Source: Corynebacterium qintianiae
GTDB taxonomy: Bacteria; Actinomycetota; Actinomycetes; Mycobacteriales; Mycobacteriaceae
Direction: 5' to 3'
Assembly (NCBI RefSeq): GCF_011038645.2
Contig: NZ_CP064955.1
Coordinates: 310,001 to 374,000, forward strand
Length of the DNA stretch: 64,000 nucleotides
The notes below the pieces were generated by a model. That model was not told the origin of the DNA. It was given only the letters and a program-made list of their open reading frames with translations, and did no database searches. This document shows positions 35,040 through 44,121 of the stretch, piece after piece. Within the stretch, counting starts at the first letter, position 1, and the number at the start of each line of letters is the position of its first letter. A program made the translations under genes and the position numbers.

Positions 35040-36358
35040 CACAACCCCCTGATGAGGTCGAACACGCCGAGGAGGTGGACACCGAGCGGGAATACGGCGA
35101 TGATCGCGGCCATCTCGGTGCGCTCCAGCCACACCAGCGTGGTCGGTTCCAGGTCGGGCACTCGCGCCGACCACATTGGGGCGGTCAGGGTGAGAGCAGC
35201 GGTGAAGAACGCGAACCCCACCCACACAGGGTGCGGTTCGACGGCGTTGGCCGCCGCGAGGGAGGACGCCACCACCGCCCCCAACGCGCAGAGCGCCAGA
35301 GCGACTCTCGGCCCGGCACCGTGGTGGCGGAATGAGTGGACGAGCAACGCGCCCGCCACGCACAGGCAGAACACGTACACCCACCCGCCGCCGAGTAACC
35401 CCAGCCGCGCCAGCGCAGGGAGGACGCAGAGGGACACCGCCGACGCGATGCCGGTGGTGACGCGCCGCGCGACGCGGCTGCGGTCGTCCACGTCAGCCTG
35501 GTAGTCGTCGGCCACCGCGAAAGTCTCCCCGGCCGTGGGCACACGCGGAATAGCGATGCCGGAAGCGCGGGTTGCGATTCCGGGTGTGAGGATCACCGCC
35601 GCCAGGCCGGCGAGGACCACGGCCGCGGCTGGGGCAGTGTTTACCGGCAGCCATGCCGCGGCCGCCCCCGCAGCCAGCAGGACGGCGGTGGTGGAAAGAA
35701 TGGCGGCGAGGCGAGCGTCGACAAGCTTGATCACAGCCCCACCGCCCGCGGCGGCGAGGAGTGCGAGTGCGCCGGCCAGCACACCCAGTGCGGGTTCCGA
35801 GACGTCCACCCACTCGCCGCGTGGCCCCGCGACCCACCAACCCGCCGCGGCAGCGGTGGCGACCGCACTGAGCGCGAACAGAACCCGGGAGCGGGCGACG
35901 GCGGCGACCGGAAACAACGAGACTGCCGCCGCGCCCACGGCGGGAAGCGCGCCGAACAGCATCCCGACGAGGACGTACACCATGACGGCACCCGCGCAGG
36001 CTGCGGCGGCATCGAGCCCGTGCGCCCGGCCGCCTTCATCGGCTGTTGCCGCGAGCGACTCGGCCGCATCGCGTACCACCGGAGGGGTGACGGGCTCGCG
36101 CGGGCGCAGGACGACCACTTGGCCGTCGCGGAGCCGCTGCTGGTAGAGGGGCCGCGCCGGGTCGAGCACGGCGCCCGCAACGGTGGTCACCTCCCACGGG
36201 CGGGAGATCGCGGGCAGATCCACCAGCCGAGCGAGTTCGGGGAGGATCTCGGCGAATGAGGACGACGTTGGCAGAGTGATGTCGATGTCGCGGTGAAACG
36301 CAGCGACGTCGATACGGACAGTGACGCGCACAATGTGGTGCGCCGAAGTAGCAACCAT
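35039..36358 (-). CDS. eccD: ESX-4 type VII secretion integral membrane protein EccD
   Basis: EccD (439 aa) forms the membrane barrel of the type VII secretion channel. A ubiquitin-like N-terminal domain (about residues 8-88, RVTVRIDVAAFHRDIDITLP to GQVVVLRP) precedes about 11 hydrophobic helices. The last residues contain ERTEMAAIIAVFPLGVHLLGVFDLIRGL-type termini typical of the family. It is divergent from eccC across a 135-base region. Contains a repeated-motif copy at 35716-35726. Confidence 0.9.
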   Translation of the reverse strand: MVATSAHHIVRVTVRIDVAAFHRDIDITLPTSSSFAEILPELARLVDLPAISRPWEVTTVAGAVLDPARPLYQQRLRDGQVVVLRPREPVTPPVVRDAAESLAATADEGGRAHGLDAAAACAGAVMVYVLVGMLFGALPAVGAAAVSLFPVAAVARSRVLFALSAVATAAAAGWWVAGPRGEWVDVSEPALGVLAGALALLAAAGGGAVIKLVDARLAAILSTTAVLLAAGAAAAWLPVNTAPAAAVVLAGLAAVILTPGIATRASGIAIPRVPTAGETFAVADDYQADVDDRSRVARRVTTGIASAVSLCVLPALARLGLLGGGWVYVFCLCVAGALLVHSFRHHGAGPRVALALCALGAVVASSLAAANAVEPHPVWVGFAFFTAALTLTAPMWSARVPDLEPTTLVWLERTEMAAIIAVFPLGVHLLGVFDLIRGL

Positions 36359-36493
36359 GAAAATTCCCCCGGTGAGCTGCGCGCGGACCCCCGTCGCCGC
36401 GCATCTGACTCAATTATTGCCTACAATCTGCAGCGCGTCCACAGCTCGGGTGACGGGCGTGGAAAGTTTCGGGGGAAACAAGGGGGAATAGCC
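36359..36493 (+). promoter_or_regulatory. Divergent promoter region eccD / eccC
   Basis: A 135-base region between divergent starts. TACAAT at 36422-36427 is a good -10 for eccC, though no clear -35 is seen. The minus-strand promoter was not resolved. The eccC GTG has GGGGGAA upstream. Confidence 0.45.
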
Positions 36494-39400
36494 GTGCTCG
36501 GCCTCGACCACACTGCCGTTTTGGCGTCGCAACCTGCGCATGCCGCCGACCCTGCGCCGCCACTGCCCGAGGGCAACCTGGTCGCGGAACCGGTTCCGGA
36601 GGCGCAGCGCGACCAGCCGCAACCGCTGGTGAAGATACTCATGCCGGTGGTGATGGTCGCAGCGATCGGCGCCATGGTCGCGGTGGTCGCGCTGTCTGGC
36701 CGGGCGGTCAGCCCGATGATGATGATCTTCCCGCTCATGATGGTGCTCAGCGCCATGATGATGATCAACCCCCCGGAGAAAACCGGGGACATCGATGAAA
36801 CACGCCGCACGTACCTGCGGCACCTCGACGCGCTCGCCGCTGCGGCGCGCCGCAATGCCGACCTGCAGCGCAACCACTCTTCCCACTTCCACCCGGAACC
36901 CTCCGCGCTGGTCAGCGCTACCCCGACATCTCGGGTGTGGGAGCGGGGAGCCGATTCCCCCAAAGCCCTGGAAGTGCGCCTGGGTACGGGTGCGACGACG
37001 CTGTGCACCCCGATCGAAGTCTCTGACCCCGGCTCGCCGGAGGACCTCGACCCGGTGTGTGCGGTCAGCCTGCGCCGGACGGTGGCCGCAGTACACACCG
37101 TCACCGGGATGCCGATTGTGGTCCAGCTCGGTGCCTTCCCCGCGGTGTCGCTTGTGGGCCCGCGCGCCGCCGAGGTCGCGCGGGCGGTGCTGTGCCAGCT
37201 CTGCTTCTTCCACGGGCCCGAAATGGTGGGGATGATCAACCTCCACGGGGACCCGCAATTCGAGTGGACCAAGTGGCTTCCCCACACACGGGAGCCGGAC
37301 AACGCCGCGTTCCGCGTGGTGCTGGCAGACCCGGCCCACGAGCACGCGGCTTTACTCGACCCGGGTACCGACTGCGTGATCGTGGTCCACCCGGATCCCG
37401 ACCACATTGCCGACGAGGAAACGTTCCAGCTCGTCTGCGACGATGTCATCCTCGCCCGCACCCTCCAGGGGGAGGAGGTGCTCGGCGCACCGGACCCTTT
37501 CAGCACGAGCGAGGCGGAGCTGGTGGCCCGCCACCTGGCGTTCTACCGGCGCCCCGACGATGCCGGTTCTACCGGCCAGGCAGGCGAGCTGCTGCCCATG
37601 CTCGGTTTCTCCGACATCGACGACCTCAACCCGCACTCCATGTGGCGGGGTAGGGAGGGCACCCGCCAGCGCCTGGTCGTCCCCTTCGGTTCTACACCCG
37701 ATGGCGCTCCCGTCCACCTAGACCTGAAAGAGTCGGCGCATGGCGGCATGGGCCCTCACGGGTTGTGCATCGGTGCGACGGGTTCAGGTAAGTCGGAGCT
37801 GTTGCGCACGCTGGTGACTTCGCTGGCGGCGACCCACTCCCCCGAGGAATTGAACCTCGTGTTGGTGGATTTCAAGGGTGGTGCCACGTTCCTCGGCTGC
37901 GAGGGGTTGCCGCACACCTCGGCGGTGATCACCAACCTCGAGGACGAAGCGGTTCTGGTCGAGCGCATGTACGACGCGATCTCCGGCGAGCTCAACCGGC
38001 GCCAAGAACTGCTCCGCAGCTCGGGCAATTTCGCCAATGTGACTGACTACACCAACGCCCGGCTGGGTGGCCGCTCCGACCTCGGCGCGTTGCCCGCGCT
38101 GGTGATCATCGTCGACGAGTTCTCCGAGCTCCTGGGTCAGCACCCGCACTTCGCCGACCTCTTCGTCGCAGTAGGCAGGCTGGGCCGCTCGCTCGGCGTC
38201 CACCTCCTTTTGGCCTCGCAGCGTCTGGAGGAGGGCAAGCTGCGCGGCCTGGATTCGCACCTGTCGTACCGCATCGGCCTGAGGACATTTTCGGCTGGGG
38301 AGTCACGCCAGGTTCTCGGTGTTCCGGACGCCTACGAACTCCCCGGAGAACCGGGCAGCGGGTACCTCAAGGCGGGGTCCCCGGATCTGACTCGGTTCCG
38401 CGCCGCCTACGTGTCCGGGCCGCTGTCCCGGCGGAGAATGGAGACGGACCCCGGCGCGCGCCCGAGCGTCGGTCTGTTCCGCGGGTGGGAGACTCCCCAG
38501 CTTGAGGAGGTTGGGATCACGGTGGACGATTCGACCACGCTTTTCGACGCCGTCGTGGCCAAGGCCCGCGTATCAGCTGAGGCCCGCGGCCTCAGCGCCC
38601 ACAGAGTGTGGTTGCCTCCGCTGCCGCCGGTGGTCGAACTGTCCGCCGTCTGCGAGTCGCCGCAACCGTTGAGCGTGTCTATCGGGCTGGTGGACGACCC
38701 GTACCGCCAGCGCCAGGACCACCTTGTAGTGGACTTTTCCTCGGCGGGCGGACACCTGGCCATCGCGGGTGGGCCGCAAACGGGCAAGTCTATGGCGCTG
38801 CGCACGATCGTGGCGGCCCTCGCGGTGACGCACTCCACGGCTGACGTCGCGTTCTACGTCATCGACGCGGGAGCGGGGCAACTGCAGGATCTTGAAGTGC
38901 TGCCCCATGTCGCCGGAACGGCCGCGCGCGCTGAGGAAGAGAAAGCGCGGCGCATCGTTGACGAGGTGCTGGGCCACATTGACAACCCTGACAACCCTGA
39001 CAACCCTGACAACCCCAGGGTCCGCCACATATTCCTCGTCGTGGATGGCTGGCACGCCGTCGTGGCGAACGACTCCAAACTCGAGGACCTGCGCGATTCG
39101 CTGGCCAGGATCGCGTCCGAGGGGCCCGCCGCTGGAGTTCACCTGGTGGTCTCAACACAGCGGTGGAACGCGATCCGAACCAACGTGCGCGACCTCATCG
39201 GTACCCGCCTCGAACTCCACATGAGCGAGGCGACCGATTCCCTGATCGACCGCAAGAACCAAAAGAAGGTGCCAGTCCTACCTGGCAGGGGCCTGGCCCC
39301 TGACGGCAAACACATGCTCGTGGCCGCGACCGCGAAACAGGATCTCGCACACATCGCCGCCCAAACTGCGTCGCAGGCCCGCGTGCCGCAGCTGAAGGTC

Positions 39401-40126
39401 CTGCCGCATTACGTCTCCGCCAGGTCGCTTATCGACGCCCCATCGGCCCAGCGTCTTCCCATGGGAATCGGCGGGCCGCACCTCGACGCCTTCCACCTCG
39501 ACGCGGCCCACCTGCTGGCCGTGGGGTCGCGGGGTTCCGGTAAATCGACCCTGCTGGCCACACTCATCGCGGGAATCAGCGCCCTGCCGCGCGACGACGC
39601 CAGAATGGTCATCATCGACCCGCGCCGCACGCACCTGAACGCGAGCGGGTCGGACATGGTGGCGGCCTACGGCACGGCGGGCTCGGTGGAAGAAACGGTG
39701 AAGGCGACCGTCGAGACGCTGTCCTCGCGCTTGCCCGGCGCCGAGGTGACGGCCGAACAGCTCGCCACCCGCTCGTGGTGGCGAGGACCCGACATCTACC
39801 TGGTCATTGACGACCTCGACCTGCTCGGGGACGAACCGCTGCGCCCGCTTCTTCCGCTTTTTCCGCACGCGCACGACATCGGGTTACACCTCATCGTGGC
39901 CCGGAAGTTCGGTGGTACGGGCCGCGCGTTGTACAGCGGTGTCCTCGCCGCACTGAAAGACCTGAACCCGGACGTTGTCATCCTCGACGGAAACCGCGAC
40001 GAAGGCGCCATATTCGGCGTCAAACCCGGGCCCATGCCTCCGGGGCGGGCGACCTTTGTCCGTGGCGGGGAGAACGTCGGAACCATCCACATAGCCACCC
40101 TCGCACCGGAGGAGGAGCACGCGTGA
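36494..40126 (+). CDS. eccC: ESX-4 type VII secretion ATPase EccC (fused Ca-Cb form)
   Basis: EccC (1210 aa) is the motor ATPase of type VII secretion. Two N-terminal membrane helices (around residues 50-100) are followed by three FtsK/SpoIIIE domains with Walker A motifs GATGSGKS (about 427), GGPQTGKS (about 758) and GSRGSGKS (about 1011). Domain 1 also has VDFKGGATF and VDEFSELL. The GTG at 36494 gives the expected length and has GGGGGAA upstream. Four tandem copies of a nine-base repeat encode DNP units near residue 830. GTG of the next gene overlaps the stop (GTGA). Repeated-motif copies at 38539 and 39427. Confidence 0.94.
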   Translation: MLGLDHTAVLASQPAHAADPAPPLPEGNLVAEPVPEAQRDQPQPLVKILMPVVMVAAIGAMVAVVALSGRAVSPMMMIFPLMMVLSAMMMINPPEKTGDIDETRRTYLRHLDALAAAARRNADLQRNHSSHFHPEPSALVSATPTSRVWERGADSPKALEVRLGTGATTLCTPIEVSDPGSPEDLDPVCAVSLRRTVAAVHTVTGMPIVVQLGAFPAVSLVGPRAAEVARAVLCQLCFFHGPEMVGMINLHGDPQFEWTKWLPHTREPDNAAFRVVLADPAHEHAALLDPGTDCVIVVHPDPDHIADEETFQLVCDDVILARTLQGEEVLGAPDPFSTSEAELVARHLAFYRRPDDAGSTGQAGELLPMLGFSDIDDLNPHSMWRGREGTRQRLVVPFGSTPDGAPVHLDLKESAHGGMGPHGLCIGATGSGKSELLRTLVTSLAATHSPEELNLVLVDFKGGATFLGCEGLPHTSAVITNLEDEAVLVERMYDAISGELNRRQELLRSSGNFANVTDYTNARLGGRSDLGALPALVIIVDEFSELLGQHPHFADLFVAVGRLGRSLGVHLLLASQRLEEGKLRGLDSHLSYRIGLRTFSAGESRQVLGVPDAYELPGEPGSGYLKAGSPDLTRFRAAYVSGPLSRRRMETDPGARPSVGLFRGWETPQLEEVGITVDDSTTLFDAVVAKARVSAEARGLSAHRVWLPPLPPVVELSAVCESPQPLSVSIGLVDDPYRQRQDHLVVDFSSAGGHLAIAGGPQTGKSMALRTIVAALAVTHSTADVAFYVIDAGAGQLQDLEVLPHVAGTAARAEEEKARRIVDEVLGHIDNPDNPDNPDNPRVRHIFLVVDGWHAVVANDSKLEDLRDSLARIASEGPAAGVHLVVSTQRWNAIRTNVRDLIGTRLELHMSEATDSLIDRKNQKKVPVLPGRGLAPDGKHMLVAATAKQDLAHIAAQTASQARVPQLKVLPHYVSARSLIDAPSAQRLPMGIGGPHLDAFHLDAAHLLAVGSRGSGKSTLLATLIAGISALPRDDARMVIIDPRRTHLNASGSDMVAAYGTAGSVEETVKATVETLSSRLPGAEVTAEQLATRSWWRGPDIYLVIDDLDLLGDEPLRPLLPLFPHAHDIGLHLIVARKFGGTGRALYSGVLAALKDLNPDVVILDGNRDEGAIFGVKPGPMPPGRATFVRGGENVGTIHIATLAPEEEHA
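38981..39016 (+). repeat. Four tandem 9-bp repeats in eccC encoding (DNP)4
   Basis: GACAACCCT is repeated three times exactly and a fourth time as GACAACCCC, in frame, giving four Asp-Asn-Pro units between the Walker A region of ATPase domain 2 and its next strand. Such repeats are prone to copy-number change. Confidence 0.95.
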
Positions 40127-41001
40127 CCACCACCCACCCGGATCTGACCATCTCTATCAAGCAGTCGTCCACCGCGTTCGAGGGGTTGGCCAACGTCCGG
40201 CGCTACGACCGCCCCAGCGCCTCCGAGATTGCGAACTACGTGCGCAGTGTGGTCGGACCATCGCCGCACGGTTACCACGTCCACATTGAGGCGGAGGAGG
40301 ATGAGTTCCAGCGCGTCGCGCAGGCTTTGGCGGACTACGACGTCACCCTCACCCATGACCAAACACAGGGGGAGGGAAGGCACGCCCTCAAGGACCCCGA
40401 GCCGATCGAGGTCGAGCGGCCCTCGGCCGATAGTGGTCAGCATCGCTCCTCGTGGCTGGTAGCGGCGTGCGTCGGGGCGGTCGTCGTACTGTGTGCAGGT
40501 GCGATCTGGGCGACGATGTCCGCGCTGGGCAGGAACGAGCCGGAAGTACCGGTGGCGCCGGAGGAGACGTCGACAAGCGAAGAGCCCGCTCCCGCGGCGG
40601 TCGTCATCTCCCGGGAGGGGCTGATGGTGGAAGCCCCCGCTGGCTTCAAGGTCGAACCCGATGGCGACATGTGGCGGGCTAGCGGCGAGGACCCGAACTT
40701 CCGCTTGCAGCTGGCAGTAGACCCGCTGTACCAACTGCCGCCGGCTGCGCTTATCGAGCAGATCCTCACCGAAATTGAGAACGACCCTCAGGTGGAGCTG
40801 CTCAACAACGAGGGCTCCGCGCTCACCTACCGTGAGACGGGCACGGACGGCTCTCAAGCTCTGTGGAAAACGTGGGTTGAGGGCGGGCACCATATTTCCA
40901 TCGGGTGCCACTCGCGTTCGGCCCCGACCCAGGTCCAGGCTGCAACCTGCCGAATGGCCGTAGATTCAGCGACCTTCAACGCCGAGCGCGCCGCCGGTTA
41001 A
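40123..41001 (+). CDS. Type VII secretion-associated protein, Rv3446c family
   Basis: A 292-aa protein with a soluble N-terminal part, one transmembrane helix near residues 108-130 (SSWLVAACVGAVVVLCAGAIW) and an extracytoplasmic C-terminal domain (VISREGLMVEAPAGFKVEPDG, then ALTYRETGTDGSQALWKTW). Position between eccC and the esx pair, and the C-terminal domain pattern, match the ESX-4-associated Rv3446c family. Its GTG overlaps the eccC stop. Its exact role in secretion is not known. A repeated-motif copy is at 40568-40578. Confidence 0.8.
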   Translation: MTTTHPDLTISIKQSSTAFEGLANVRRYDRPSASEIANYVRSVVGPSPHGYHVHIEAEEDEFQRVAQALADYDVTLTHDQTQGEGRHALKDPEPIEVERPSADSGQHRSSWLVAACVGAVVVLCAGAIWATMSALGRNEPEVPVAPEETSTSEEPAPAAVVISREGLMVEAPAGFKVEPDGDMWRASGEDPNFRLQLAVDPLYQLPPAALIEQILTEIENDPQVELLNNEGSALTYRETGTDGSQALWKTWVEGGHHISIGCHSRSAPTQVQAATCRMAVDSATFNAERAAG

Positions 41002-41085
41002 AAAAACTTTGTCAGGGAAGGGAACCGCACAGGCTTCACGGCAGTCCAATACATATGAGGCCGAAACCGGTCTCGCCGCACAAGC

Positions 41086-41091
41086 TATAAG
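41086..41091 (+). promoter_or_regulatory. -10-like element upstream of the esx pair
   Basis: TATAAG at 41086-41091, 17 bases before the esxU ATG and upstream of the ribosome-binding site GGGGGAGA. No convincing -35 element is present. Confidence 0.3.
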
Positions 41092-41108
41092 CACAAGGGG
41101 GAGATCAG

Positions 41109-41426
41109 ATGACTCAGCTGAATACTGAAGCCGATGTCATGCGTTCCGCAGCCAGCAACGTGGACGACACCAATAACGCCGTCAACAGGGAGATCGAACG
41201 AATCCAGGGAGTTGTCGAGGGCACTCGTTCCTACTGGGCGGGCGAGGCGCAGACCAGTTTCGACGGTGTCATGCGCAATTACGACGACGCGCAGCGCCGC
41301 CTGGTGGAGGCCCTGCGCGGAATCGCAGAGAACCTGCGCGACAACGCCAAGAACTACGAGCACATTGAGGCGTCCAACATGGACGACATGCAGAAGGTCG
41401 GCGCGAGCGCGGGACTCGCGCTCTAA
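41109..41426 (+). CDS. esxU: WXG100 family protein, EsxU-like
   Basis: A 105-aa helical hairpin protein secreted by ESX-4. The turn has WAG (Trp43-Ala-Gly45) between two amphipathic helices, and a C-terminal secretion-type motif YxxxE occurs at Tyr83 to Glu87 (YEHIE). Position as first of the pair matches esxU. It is expected to form a heterodimer with the next gene product. ATG has GGGGGAGA upstream. Confidence 0.88.
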   Translation: MTQLNTEADVMRSAASNVDDTNNAVNREIERIQGVVEGTRSYWAGEAQTSFDGVMRNYDDAQRRLVEALRGIAENLRDNAKNYEHIEASNMDDMQKVGASAGLAL

Positions 41427-41456
41427 ACGAGCTGGATTTAGGAGAAGGGGAGAAAC

Positions 41457-41741
41457 ATGACCATCAAGTACGAGTTCGGCCAGCTGGCCGGTGCGGCGGG
41501 AGACCTGCGGGCCTCGGTCGCTCAGATCAACCGCATGCTGGATGACCTCAAGTCCGGACTGCAGCCCATGGTGTCGACGTGGACTGGCGATGCCGCCGAA
41601 GCCTACAATGCCCACCAGCAGAAGTGGGACGCAGCGGCGGACGACCTCAACGTGATCCTCAACAATGTCGCCGAGGCTGTCGAGGGTGGTAACGACCGAA
41701 TGCGGCAGGTCAACAACGCAGCTGCCCAGAGCTGGGGCTAG
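41457..41741 (+). CDS. esxT: WXG100 family protein, EsxT-like
   Basis: A 94-aa WXG100 protein with WTG at Trp42-Gly44 and the helix pattern AYNAHQQKWDAAADDLNVIL, which resembles mycobacterial EsxT. It lacks an obvious C-terminal YxxxD/E signal, as expected when the partner supplies it. Thirty bases after esxU, with GGAGAAGGGGAGA ribosome-binding site. In mycobacteria rplM follows directly; here an HNH gene intervenes. Confidence 0.88.
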   Translation: MTIKYEFGQLAGAAGDLRASVAQINRMLDDLKSGLQPMVSTWTGDAAEAYNAHQQKWDAAADDLNVILNNVAEAVEGGNDRMRQVNNAAAQSWG

Positions 41742-41892
41742 CAAGCTTATCGACGGCGCACCGCACGCTCGGGGGAGGTAGACGCGCGCCGGGCAGGATT
41801 GATATCGGGGACCAACTAATCGGGGGATGCGCAGCGCGTTCCCGCAACACCGGATGCGCAGATCCGTATGTCGCGGGGGCGCGCTAAAGCTT
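41742..41892. other. Non-coding gap between esxT and the HNH gene
   Basis: A 151-base convergent gap. It holds a repeated-motif copy (41745-41755, minus strand) and G-rich tracts, but no clear terminator hairpin was recognised. Confidence 0.4.
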
Positions 41893-43389
41893 TTAGTAGA
41901 TGGCATCGCCGTATTTGAGGTACGGGTCGTTGTTGATGAGGCGCTCGATGCGTGCTTCGTAATCGGCAAGGGGTTCTGTTTCCTCGTCAATGAACCCCGC
42001 GTTGTGGGTAATCATGGGTTCGGGCGGGTCGAAGGGGAAATTCATGCCGTATTCGTTTTCGAGTGTGGTGAGGGCATCTTTGCAGGCAATTTCATCCCGC
42101 GTGTTTTCGAAGTCGTCGAGGATTTTGTGGCCCCGGGCGAAGAAGGTTCTCACCCGGTCGCGTTCACGCCGTCGCGCGTCAAGGTCGATGTTCCAGCGGG
42201 GGTTGCATCGGTTGAGCTGCTCGCCTATGAACCCCTCGGGCTCGGACAGTTGGTAGGTTCCATCGGAAAACAGCCAGACAACATCGCCTGTGACGGGATC
42301 GGGGAGGTAATACGCCCGCCGGTCGGTCTTGACGTTGTGATGTTTCTGGCACAGCGAATACAAGTTCGCGGGTGTGGTGGAACCACCTTCCTCGTATGGC
42401 ACGCGGTGGTCGAGTTCGCAATGTTCAGCAGCGCGATCGCATCCGGGCCAGATGCAGGTTCCGTCGCGTGCGGCGGCGTAAGCTCTCATCGTTTCCGACG
42501 GGACGTAGCCGGCGATCTGGTGATCCGCCACCTTGTCGAGGTCGACGATGTGCGCTGTGGTGTCCTCGACGAGGTTCGCGAATGCCTCGGTTCCGTCGCC
42601 GTCGGTCCAGCCCTGGCCGGGGAAGTACACCGACGCTCCCGGCGCCACGTCGCCCTCAGAGGTCAGGGGTGCGTACCCGTAGATAGTGACTTTGATGTCG
42701 GCGTTGAGCCCGCCGGTGAGGATGAGACGCGTGGCTTGTTCTTCGGAGAGTTTATGTTCGCGGGCGACCTGCCGGCGAAACTCAGTGATTAGAGCGTAGG
42801 TGGCGCGGTCGCATTCGACGGTCATGCCCGAGCGTTTCACAGCCCGGTATTCGTGCACGGTGAAGTCGCCCGAGTCTTTGTCGCGCCGCGTGCGCTTTTT
42901 TTCGTCGTAGGCGACACCTTCGTCGAGTTTGGCGATAAACCTGCGCAACCGGTGGGTAATCGCATTCGGTGTGGGTAGGGGCTGGTCGGCTTTCACCGGC
43001 GTAAACATTGCAGCAAGGAACTCGTCGATCACCGCCAGGACCTCCCGGGTGAGTTCGGGGCCGAGCTCGGCGATAACGTTATCGACGGAAATGAGACGTT
43101 TCAGGTCGAGCACCCGGGTGGTGTCTTGGATGGCTCTGAGCCAGGGCAGGTCAATGAGACGTCGATAAGCGAAAACCGCCTTCTCGACAGCTGCCTTGCT
43201 CTCTCCGGTGGCCTCCTGGATCGCGGTTAATTCGCGCTCGAGGTCGTCGACGATGAACGTCGGATCGGCCCATGTCGAATACAACTCGTAATCGAGGTCG
43301 CGTTTGCGCTGTGCCAATTCTGCCCGCGCGTCGCCCGGGCGCTGTGTGCGGAAAAAGCGAGTGTCAGAGTGCTGGGTAGGGTTAGTCAT
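41893..43389 (-). CDS. DUF222 and HNH endonuclease domain protein (13E12-like family)
   Basis: A 498-aa protein. The N-terminal two thirds are a DUF222-like helical domain; the C-terminal part has an HNH core with CIWPGC (about 312-317), HCELDHRVPYEEGG, an Asn and LCQKHH, consistent with a zinc-stabilised HNH nuclease. This matches the multi-copy actinobacterial family that includes the 13E12 repeat proteins. ATG at 43389 has GGGGGAAC upstream. A clear minus-strand promoter precedes it. It interrupts the conserved esxT-rplM neighbourhood, so it is probably a late insertion; no flanking repeats or transposase were found. Confidence 0.85.
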   Translation of the reverse strand: MTNPTQHSDTRFFRTQRPGDARAELAQRKRDLDYELYSTWADPTFIVDDLERELTAIQEATGESKAAVEKAVFAYRRLIDLPWLRAIQDTTRVLDLKRLISVDNVIAELGPELTREVLAVIDEFLAAMFTPVKADQPLPTPNAITHRLRRFIAKLDEGVAYDEKKRTRRDKDSGDFTVHEYRAVKRSGMTVECDRATYALITEFRRQVAREHKLSEEQATRLILTGGLNADIKVTIYGYAPLTSEGDVAPGASVYFPGQGWTDGDGTEAFANLVEDTTAHIVDLDKVADHQIAGYVPSETMRAYAAARDGTCIWPGCDRAAEHCELDHRVPYEEGGSTTPANLYSLCQKHHNVKTDRRAYYLPDPVTGDVVWLFSDGTYQLSEPEGFIGEQLNRCNPRWNIDLDARRRERDRVRTFFARGHKILDDFENTRDEIACKDALTTLENEYGMNFPFDPPEPMITHNAGFIDEETEPLADYEARIERLINNDPYLKYGDAIY

Positions 43390-43411
43390 GTTCCCCCTTT
43401 CGTTACAGCAT

Positions 43412-43440
43412 ATGATAATCGAACATATTAGCGTAGTCAA
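43412..43440 (-). promoter_or_regulatory. Promoter of the HNH gene with LexA-like half-site
   Basis: On the minus strand TTGACT (43440-43435) and TATCAT (43417-43412) are spaced by 17 bases, a near-consensus promoter. The spacer holds CGAACATATTAGCG (plus strand 43420-43433), one perfect half of an actinobacterial SOS box (CGAAC, four bases, then a poor second half). A near-palindrome TCGAAATATATTCGA lies upstream at 43482-43496. Confidence 0.55.
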
Positions 43441-43514
43441 GTCTAAATGCAGGAAATACGGATAATTTCTAGGCAATACGTTCGAAATATATTCGAGCTG
43501 ACGTGCGGGACGTT

Positions 43515-43543
43515 TTGGATCAGGTGAGATCGTGCCCTAGGCT
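43515..43543 (+). promoter_or_regulatory. Promoter of rplM-rpsI
   Basis: TTGGAT (43515-43520), 17-base spacer, TAGGCT (43538-43543). It implies a leader of about 125 bases before rplM, ending with the ribosome-binding site AAGGAG. Confidence 0.6.
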
Positions 43544-43677
43544 GATCTACCTGTGTGTTCCCGTGTTGAAAGGCACGCACATGTCCGTCGGGTCTCCACC
43601 GGCCGCCGTCAGGACGTGTCGAGCGCACTGGCTTTTTCTGGCCGGCAGCCATCTAGACAGACTTTAAGGAGTCGTAC

Positions 43678-44121
43678 ATGTCTACTTACCATCCGAAGAG
43701 CGGTGACATTACCCGTCAGTGGTACGTCATCGACGCAACCGACGTGGTGCTGGGCAAGCTCGCTTCCACCGCAGCAGACATTCTGCGCGGCAAGCATAAG
43801 CCCCAGTTCGCGCCGAATGTCGACACTGGTGACCACGTCATCGTCATCAACGCCGACAAGGTCCACATTTCCTCGAACAAGCGCGAGCGTGAAATGCGCT
43901 ACCGCCACTCCGGTTACCCGGGTGGTCTGAAGTCCATGACCCTTGGTCGCGCTCTGGATGAGCGCCCGGATCGCGTTGTCGAAGAGGCAATTCGCGGCAT
44001 GATGCCGCACAACCGCCTCTCCCGCCAGTCCATCAAGAAGCTTCACGTCTTCGTCGGCTCCGAGCACCCGTACCAGGCTCAGAAGCCGGAAACCTTCGAG
44101 TTTAAGCAGGTGGCCCAGTAA
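43678..44121 (+). CDS. rplM: 50S ribosomal protein L13
   Basis: L13 (147 aa) is an early assembly protein of the large subunit. [28 protein letters not shown] and the [27 protein letters not shown] segment are diagnostic. ATG has AAGGAG upstream. Its TAA overlaps the rpsI ATG (TAATG). The rplM-rpsI pair is conserved in nearly all bacteria. Confidence 0.98.
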   Translation: MSTYHPKSGDITRQWYVIDATDVVLGKLASTAADILRGKHKPQFAPNVDTGDHVIVINADKVHISSNKREREMRYRHSGYPGGLKSMTLGRALDERPDRVVEEAIRGMMPHNRLSRQSIKKLHVFVGSEHPYQAQKPETFEFKQVAQ

